Shown: one piece after another, positions 57,267-64,000 of the stretch
Layout of the letters: each line of letters begins with the position of its first letter
Numbering within the stretch: position 1 is the first letter of the stretch
Source: Sordariomycetes sp. S80-01Y
Taxonomy: Eukaryota > Ascomycota > Sordariomycetes
DNA: 64,000 bases
Assembly: GCA_037042185.1 (NCBI GenBank)
Contig: JAXQJY010000021.1
Coordinates: 620,001 to 684,000 of the forward strand
Reading direction: 5' to 3'
Program-made: the position numbers and the translations under genes
Notes under the pieces: generated by a model
Databases searched by the model: none
The model's input: the letters and a program-made list of their open reading frames with translations, nothing else
What the model was told of the DNA's origin: nothing

Positions 57267-59984
57267 TTGTCAAGTTGAATATGGGCTGGAGCAATTCAGA
57301 GTGGTATAGAAGCGCAGATCGGGTGGTTTGCGGCGTGATAGAGTGCAAATTCTTGTGCCTCACCATTCCCAGCTTTGAACCTCCATAGGCCGCTCTCTGT
57401 GCCGATACAAATGTGTCGGGTAGGGATAGTTGCGTCTTGCCGAAGTGTTGTCACTTTCTCTTGAGCATTGTCTTTTGTGCTATTTGCTCGCGTGCGTTCG
57501 TCTAATGCGGCGTTGAGCTCTGAACAATGGCTGTTGTCATTGAGCGACATGTTTTGGTTTGACGGGCAATAGGTACCTCAAGGGGAGTCGTGGGCAACTC
57601 CCGAACACGCTGTCTCAATGTCGCTAGACTGCGAAATGTTACATACTAGGACTTTGGCGTCTCTCCGTTTGAGTGGTGTTTTATGCCAGTGTTTGGACAT
57701 ACTTGATGTGTCTAACCCCTAGCGAGGCTGTCTGGACAGGCACTCCTCGACAGCTAACGACCTTCGATCAAAAAAGACCTCCCTAGAAAAGTCTCTACAA
57801 GATAGTACCGTACTTTTTCTGTCGTTGGCAACACCACATTACCCGTATGTGATGAATGAAGCCACCTCCACCTTCCTCGCATCATCACCATGATGTGCCT
57901 GAAGTGGGTCCTAAAAAGGGGCAGTACTAGTGCTCGTTCGCTACTTAGTGAGTGAAACCGTAATCAAGATATCAAAGCTCTCATCCGAGTTCTGCATGAC
58001 TGTAAGATCACGTAGAGTCTTATCTCCAAACTGCCTCCGCAATATCTAGGCATGGATACAGGATCAGCTTATGTAGCAGCTGGCTCTCTTTCTGTCGTCG
58101 CTATCCTTCGATCTTGTAGCGGGACCAGCGAACGAAAAGCGAGAAGGTGGCAGAAGCGACATAGACTTCTCCTAGCCAGCATGACGTAAGTAGAAGGAGG
58201 CACTAGAGAAGGAGCTCCGAGGCCCCCCCCCCCCTTTCCCTAGAAGCGCGAGCGTACAGCAGCAGACTGGCCCAACCATCCCAACTGCCAACCACTGTGC
58301 CCTGGCAGGTGCACACTACAGAGGGCCCCATTTCGAACACACTGAAATCTAAAGACGGAGTTGGGGCGCTCATTCAGGCACCACGTGCGTGATGCGGGTG
58401 GGATGCCCTTGATCTTGTGCTGGGGCACCACAACTTAACGGCAGCAGCCTGCAATCTCGAGGCCCGCTCGTACCTTCCTCCAACTTCAGCTCACCTCGTG
58501 CAGACTTTTCAACCACCCGCATCCTTACCAGAAGTATCATCACGATATCTTTACTCTGTGTCTCAACTTTCATGCGCCTGCTACTCAGCAATCTTCCACC
58601 TTCTACTCCTCCTACTTAATGCTTTTAACCCGCTCCTCTCCTATAGTTACACGCAAGACTTGCACACCTTTCCTATTCCGCATTCATCTAAGCGGACTCA
58701 ATGCGTTATCAGCGCCCAGGCAAACTCCAGACTTTCGTTACATTTCGGTATTTTGCGCCCATTTCCTTCAATGAGGGCGAGACTTTCCCCTGTTTCCAGG
58801 GAGGCTTTCCACGCACATTCGAGGAACCAAAGCAAGAAGTGAGGCACCCAGTCAAGCTGTATCCGGGATAGTGCTAATATAACATCAGTTACTCATCACT
58901 GCCCCAATAAGACATATCTCACCCCCGACTGCGGACAAATTTCCCGCAATTACAAGCATCTCGACAATGCCGCAGTAATCACTTCACACGACGACGACGC
59001 CGCCCAGCTTAAGAGCATCTTCTCTGGACGACGCTGTCATCTTCTTCTTACCTTTGACCACCCCGACGCTCATTCCCTCGCCACGTTCGTCTGATCTCCG
59101 CTTGATCCCATCTTTCAGGATGTTAATCATCTAGTCAGGCGCGACCTACCCGTGGATCCAACTTGACGAGGCTTGGAATGAAGATGAGGTTCAACAGCGC
59201 TTCTCCTTTTCCTGAAGGCTCTCGTCTCAGCCCCATCGTGCACTTGCTGGCTGCTGTTAGAATCACCAACAATCGTTCAGCAGCCTCGACAAATGTCCAG
59301 CAAACATTTGCCTCATGGAGTCAGGGTCGACATCGACGAGTCACATTCTGCTCGTGGACTTTGCTGTCGAGGTGATGGGACAACAACTGGCTCGAGGCGT
59401 CGTTTATGACACTGCAGGTCGCTGGTGCGGGCAGCTGTGAAGCGACTTCGGCCAAGGAGGCAAGCTTTTGGGATCTGAGGAACACGGGACTGGAAATAGA
59501 TTGCAATCATAATTCCTTTTTCATCCGTGCTGATTGCGTGCTTGTTACGTGTTCTTCTTTTAGAATGGCAGTGCGAGTGTCGGCTACATGAGTAGAGATA
59601 CACGAAGTCCGCAGAGCTTGGGCTTGTTTAGAGGCAAAACGCACTCGGGGGATGGATAGTAATCTACTTCTCCTACCTCCACTTTGATGCCATTATTGCT
59701 TCGCGAGGCTTGACAAGTGACAGGGGACAAACACCACGCCTCATGGACAGACATGCAGCAAACCAGTTCAGCAGCTGGAATTGAGAAGGCAGCGTTTACC
59801 ACCGATGGATCACTGACGAAAACGTGTTGTTTGTTGGGTGGTTTGTTACGTTCACTGTCGCGGTGATTGTTGTGTTGTCTGTTGTGTTAAGTCTTGTATT
59901 GTTTCTCGTCTTGTTTGTCACGGAGAAGGCTCACCCACGGTGCAAAAAGAAGAAAAGTGCAAAAAAGGAGGTTCAGAAACAGGT
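57267..59984. other. Gene-poor stretch of 2.7 kb
   Basis: No coding frame of the ~60-140 codon open frames here has family resemblance or splice context. A run of 13 C lies at about 58226. Right of 59800 the DNA is T/G-rich and then A-rich up to the tRNA gene. Confidence 0.5.
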
Positions 59985-60069
59985 TGCACCTGCCGGGACT
60001 CGAACCCGGGTAACTCGCTGTTCTCATTGGAATGGGAAGCGAGCGTACTAACCACTATACTACAAGTGC
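59985..60069 (-). tRNA. tRNA-Gly (anticodon CCC) with 13-nt intron
   Basis: On the minus strand the gene reads from gcacttg to the 3' end caggtgc plus discriminator a. The acceptor stem GCACTTG pairs with CAGGTGC (one G-U). The A box is TAGTATAGTGG. The anticodon stem CTCGC/GCGAG encloses TTCCCA, then ttccaatgagaac (13 nt), then A. The excess over a 7-nt loop sits after position 37, the canonical tRNA intron site. The T arm CCGGG-TTCGAGT-CCCGG is perfect. The mature tRNA is 72 nt. CCC decodes the Gly codon GGG. Confidence 0.95.
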
Positions 60070-60348
60070 GATCCACTTTTAACGATACTGAGCGAGAATT
60101 GCGGTATATAACCGTATTACAAAATCTGATTGAAGCGGGCCCACCAGCACCTTTCATTGGGCCCTTTCAGTCGTAGCGGGGCACTGATCACAACCCGGGC
60201 AGGACCTGTGATGGTGGGGAGCTTCCACCAAGTTCCTCGTCATCGCCTCCGCCAGATTCTCGTCACCGACGACAAGAGACTCAGAAGTGGTAGTCCCCAA
60301 CACCCTCTCTCTTTTCAAAGCTCAGAAAGACAGATTCGAGCCTCAAAA

Positions 60349-61384
60349 ATGGCTTCCAAGGTCGACCGCATCGTTGAGCGCCTCAGAGCTAAGATCGTCG
60401 ACGGCGACTACTACGAAGCTCAGCAACAAACCCGCGTCGTAGCTTCCCGCTACATCAAGCAGAAGAACTGGGACGCTGCCATCGACATACTCAACAATGT
60501 GGCTCAATCGTTGCTCAAGGCGGGTCAGGGTGGCAGCGGAGGAGATCTGTGCAACATGATGGTGGACGTGTACAAGCAGGCCGAGCTCAAGCCCGATGCC
60601 ACATCCAAGGGAAGGCTCTTGACCTGCTTACGGCTGTTTGATGGGCAAGAGCCCACACGGAAGACATTCATCAACGAAATCATGGCGTAAGTCTTCTGGT
60701 TCGCGATCTTAAGGCTTGCTAACGGGCTCTAGGTGGTCCTCCAAATTCGGCGAGTACCCCGCTGGCGACCCCGAACTGCACCACGTCGCCGGGTCTCTCT
60801 ACGCCGAAGAACACGAGCCGTACGAGGCAGAGCGTCACCTCGTCATCGGAACCAAGGACTCGGCCGAAGTTCTCGCAAAGATGGAGTACACATGGTACCG
60901 AGAGGGAGACGCTCACCTCGCACCCCACTTCGCCGCCCGCGCCATCCTCCCGTACCTCCTTGTCGGAAACGTGCGCGCAGCGAATACCTCGTATCGTCTG
61001 TTCACCAGCTCCTTGAGCAGCGACAACGCCGGCCTGAACGTCCAGGACGTCTCGAGTGCGAATTCCGACATCCGCGTGTTCCCCAGCCTGCCCCTGCTGA
61101 ACTTCCTCGGCTTGCTGTTGTTGGCGGTACAAAGAGGCGCTCCGGAGGTCTTCAAAGGACTAGTGTCCAAGTACGCGACCCAGATCAACGAGACCGAGGC
61201 CTGGGCGGAGCCGTTAGAAATGATTGGCGAAATGTACTTCAACATCCAGAAGCCGAGGCAGAGCAACCCGTTGATGGACATGATGAGCAGTATGTTCGGC
61301 GGTGGTGCGGGAGGGGCGCCGCCGCAGCAAAGGAGGCCAGGAATCCGGTCGAACGATTCGCCTGCGCCGGCAGGGTTGGACTAG
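60349..61384 (+). CDS. get4: Get4, tail-anchored protein insertion factor
   Basis: There are two exons: 60349-60686 and 60733-61384. The protein has 329 aa. Get4 with Get5 hands tail-anchored proteins from Sgt2 to the ATPase Get3 for ER insertion. The alpha-solenoid family pattern is visible: GDYYEAQQQTRVVASRY, DAAIDILNNVAQSLLKAGQ, GGDLCNMMVDVYKQ, then across the 46-nt intron INEIMA-WSSKFGEYPAGDPELHH. GSLYAEEHEPYEAERHLVIG and FLGLLLLAVQRGAPEVFKGL follow. The C-terminus has the NPLMDMMSSMFGGG stretch and a Pro/Gln-rich end. The start was chosen at MASKVDRIVERLR; the upstream in-frame region runs into the tRNA flank and is leader. Confidence 0.95.
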
Positions 61385-61452
61385 GCACAATGCCTGGGCC
61401 ACGGTATAGCTACCAAGACAGCATAGATAGCAGGCGTTTAGAAAACGAAGGC

Positions 61453-62040
61453 TCATGACCCGCGCGTATTGCCTTCTGTTTCGTACATCCAACTGTCCTC
61501 AGATAGTGCAGCAACTTTGGCTCGTAGACTCGCACGGACAGCTTCAAGGAGTTCTACTCCAGTCAGCTCAGGTCATACGTACTTCCCCTGCTCGCTTACC
61601 CTCAGGCTGGTCTGGCACCGCCGTGCTGTTATCCTGATGCTGCTTGACAGCCTCGGACAACCTCTGCCGCTCCTCTATGACTCGTTAGAGTGATCGTGGC
61701 TTGTGAGATGTGAAGACGTACGCTCCATCTCCTGCTTGCCCTCCTCGTCCTCCTCGCACTCCTCATCCAAATCAGGCGTTGGCGGATCGCCAATCTCAAC
61801 CTCACCGTGCCGATCCCTCACGACAATCTCGGAAGAGTCAGAGCCGGGGTGCTCGACATCCAAGACCGTCTCTGCGGAATTGACCGAGGCGGCTGCTGGA
61901 CGACGAGCGGCGCGCGCGTTGGGCCCGCCACCGCTCTGGAACAGGTTGCGACGCGCGGGAGCTGGTTGTTGGGACTGAGGGGCCGCGGTGCGATTGCGCG
62001 ATTGCGCCGGAGGGTTGACGGAACGGAAGCGATCTGACAT
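61453..62040 (-). CDS. Small conserved hydrophilic protein of unknown function
   Basis: There are three exons: 62040-61722, 61680-61600 and 61556-61453. The protein has 167 aa and starts MSDRFRSVNPPAQSRNR. The N-terminal half is Ala/Pro/Arg-rich and disordered, with RRNLFQSG; a central acidic stretch (PDLDEECEEDEE) follows. The C-terminal third is a likely helix (MELIEERQRLSEAVKQHQ) and ends with EAVRASLRAKVAALSEDNWMYE, which looks conserved in related fungi from memory. Both introns are very short (41 and 43 nt) yet keep the frame and join convincing sequence. It converges on get4 with 68 bp between stop codons. I do not recognise a function. Confidence 0.7.
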
Positions 62041-62438
62041 ACTCAATAAAGATAATTCCCTTCTGGGGAGTTCAGGTTCGCGGTGATTATTGTATGACAA
62101 GGTGTTGATGAAGAGTCGTTGTTTACTATGCTGGATTGGGTGAGATCCGACGTGTGGGGTTATTCACCCTTCTCATGCAGATGCGAGCATTGAACGAGAA
62201 TGGTTTGTCGCAGTCTACGGCCGAACCTGCCTCGCAATGTCTTTTCATTTGCAAATTGATGGAATTGCCAAGACAGAGTCAAACATGGATCCAGGAAAAG
62301 GAATATAATTTCATCTTGGCCCAAAAAGCATGCTCCCCCAAGCTATGTGTACACTTGAAACTCCCAAGCTTACAACTTCGTACTCCCCATGAAACCCCAG
62401 CGAGCGCCCTTCATATAACCCTTTCAGTCCGCAGATCC

Positions 62439-63052
62439 TCAAAGCGACAGGTTGTACGAGTACTCATCCTCCATGTTCTGGCTCACCCAGAGAACGACGG
62501 TGCTGACGCCAACGAGCGCATTGCTGACCACGTTCTCAACGCCCATGCCCAGCGCCGGCATCTCAACGCTCGGCACCACGAACTTCAGCACGAACACCGT
62601 GACCCCACCGGCCATGCCGCCCGCCAGCATGGCGAAGCCGAGGAACAGCACCACCCGAGCCTTCCAGGCTACGCCAGAGCCACTATAGCTGAACGAATCG
62701 GCACTCAGACGCTGCTTCTCGACCGAGTTGATGATGAGCATGCCCAGCGAACTGAAGATGAGGGGCAGCCAGTCGACGAATTTGACGTGGACGTCGGAGG
62801 CGTTGTGGGAGGACTTGGACCACACGGCGGAGTCGAGCATGACGTAGAAGGCGATGGAGAACTGTGGAGAGTGTCGTCAGTACTGTCATGTGCTGAAAGT
62901 AGCAGAGGCAGTCGTAAAGATCGGGACAACCGCATTTGCGCAGTGCATCAACGTACCAGAGCTCCCGCGCCGTAGACGCCGCTGTTGCGCGCCCAAGCGC
63001 TGTTCATCCACTCGGGCTTCCTGAACTTCCAGAGTCTGTCGCCTTCGTCCAT
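62439..63052 (-). CDS. vps68: Vps68/TMEM50-type (UPF0220) membrane protein
   Basis: There are two exons: 63052-62957 and 62861-62439. The protein has 172 aa. It belongs to the Vps68/TMEM50 family of small four-helix membrane proteins acting in endosomal and vacuolar sorting (Vps68 works with Vps55 in yeast). Helices are visible in WARNSGVYGAGAL-FSIAFYVMLDSAVW (split by the 95-nt intron), WLPLIFSSLGMLIINSV, ARVVLFLGFAMLAGGMAGG and NALVGVSTVVLWVSQN. The conserved DWLPLIFSSLGMLIINSVEK block with the following ARVVLFLGF is the best family marker. The C-terminus ends EDEYSYNLSL. Confidence 0.93.
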
Positions 63053-63812
63053 GTTGGCGGCGTGTATCCGTATCCAGTACAAATCGCGGGTAGTAGGTGG
63101 ATCACGTCTTTGGCGAGGTTGGCGGAATGTCGACTGGGAGTAAACGGAGGTTGGATCGTCGCAAGCTGCCGCTGGTCGGGATATGACGAGGCGGGAGGCT
63201 TGGCGTTTCCAAGTCACGTGGCGCCTTGTATAACCACCATGGCCACCGCCTTACTGTGCAGAACGTCAACAGCGCATTTCGTCTTTGGCCAAGATACAGA
63301 TCAAAAGGTTTAAAAGCACTGTAGCCGAATTTCACCGCCGCCATTATGAATTGCTAGCAGCCAGCCTCGGGTAGAGACTGAAGGGGAAAAAGCGTGAAGT
63401 CGTTGTGCAAGGGGTCACGTTGCCAGGCAAGATTCTAAGATCTCTTCATGATGACAAGCGGGCCACAAATAATAGAGATCTCAAATCAGCATTGGCGTGA
63501 CTATATCGGAGAGTTTTTGCAAGCACATATTGCTCCCGGAGGAGAAGCGTCTTATTGTCTACGAAGGCTGTGGACATGACAGCCTGCGCGCGCTGCTTGG
63601 AAATCTTTGAAATAAGTACGTTTGAGTTTCGATTACTCGTTGGTCAGTTCACGCGGTATGACCAAGGGCTGGCTGATCTTCAGTGCGTCAGGTGTAAGCC
63701 AGCTGGCCCCAACGTGACCATCGTAAGTCGAGCTCCCTCCTTCGTACGCTTGACAAAGTCCACAGTTCTACCTCATTGGCAGCTAATTTTCATCTATGCA
63801 TTGTCGCTGTGT
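63053..63812. other. Intergenic between vps68 and the partial gene at the edge
   Basis: About 760 bp contain the vps68 promoter and the 3' flank of the next minus-strand gene. A plus-strand ATG near 63578 opens only 13 codons before a possible donor; not called. Confidence 0.4.
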
Positions 63813-64000
63813 TTATTTCTTGATTCCCACAACGACCAAGTTCCGGGGGCTTTGCTTGAAGTCAAACACCGGCTCGACCCACGCCGTGTCAACCTCGTCT
63901 TGCTCCTTCAGCCAAGTCCACCGGTCCGTCACAATCAGGCTCTCAACAACGATAGCGCTGAAAGCCATCATGCTCCAAACCACGCACAGCTCCTTGCGCC
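63813..64000 (-). CDS. C-terminal end of a methyltransferase-like protein (partial)
   Basis: The minus-strand frame is open from the window edge to a TAA at 63813-63815, giving 61 residues. It contains AIVVESLIVTDRWTWLKEQ, then VEPVFDFKQ and SPRNLVVVGIKK at the end. The last block resembles the final strands of class I SAM-dependent methyltransferases (SPRN-hydrophobic run). The start and most of the domain lie outside the window, so the family is a guess; that it is coding is more certain. Confidence 0.55.
   Translation of the reverse strand, partial: RKELCVVWSMMAFSAIVVESLIVTDRWTWLKEQDEVDTAWVEPVFDFKQSPRNLVVVGIKK

Noticed and set aside
58417-58842. 141-codon plus-strand open frame in the 57-60 kb gap
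   Set aside because: Low-complexity, Ser/Leu-rich translation without family resemblance, signal peptide or splice support.
63576-63720. Possible first exon (ATG, 13 codons, then a gtacgt donor and a ttcag acceptor)
   Set aside because: Too short to recognise; the downstream frame yields nothing familiar and the adjacent gene is on the other strand.
1-64000. CRISPR arrays, insertion sequences or secondary-metabolite core genes
   Set aside because: No direct repeats with unique spacers, no transposase motifs and no PKS/NRPS/terpene synthase motifs were seen; the tandem repeats present are contiguous minisatellites.

Overview
The window comes from a filamentous ascomycete (Pezizomycotina, most likely a Sordariomycete). 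Protein genes carry short introns (mostly 41-133 nt, GT...AG, often with a CTAAC/CTGAC branch site). The proteins are typical of that group: NmrA, Zn2Cys6 regulator, Erg2, Pom34, Ies1, Ric8, Vps68. Intergenic DNA is moderately GC-rich. All exon coordinates were read by eye from splice signals and frame continuity; in every multi-exon model the exon lengths sum to a multiple of three.

Layout. 1-4.4 kb: a decayed metallophosphoesterase gene, then the nitrogen-metabolite-repression regulator nmrA. 4.4-7.5 kb: a long non-coding stretch with several GATA-type sites. 7.5-17.3 kb: a Zn2Cys6 transcription factor, then a dense housekeeping block (fcf1, rfc4, a small Rcf3-like membrane protein, a Der1-like protein). 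15.6-33.2 kb: three paralogous membrane proteins with a 12-cysteine ectodomain, interleaved with an Nta1-type amidase, thymidylate synthase, Cbf5 and a membrane-anchored GH43 enzyme. 33.2-43.1 kb: an accessory, gene-poor block holding a UPF1-like helicase gene that is interrupted and truncated, a 23-bp minisatellite, a convergent gene whose product carries DXO/RAI1-like nuclease motifs, and a 47-bp tandem repeat. 43.1-51.1 kb: a POT/PTR2 peptide transporter, pom34, ies1 and erg2. 52.0-55.1 kb: an intronless GH127 glycosidase with an inserted LamG domain and a bacterial look. 55.6-64 kb: ric8, an intron-containing tRNA-Gly(CCC), get4, an unknown small gene with very short introns, vps68, and the C-terminal end of a methyltransferase-like gene.

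Most genes are ordinary single-copy nuclear genes and are not functionally clustered. The parts that deserve attention are the local expansion of the 12-cysteine receptor-like family, the helicase/minisatellite/DXO-like block, the bacterial-type GH127, and the decayed phosphoesterase.
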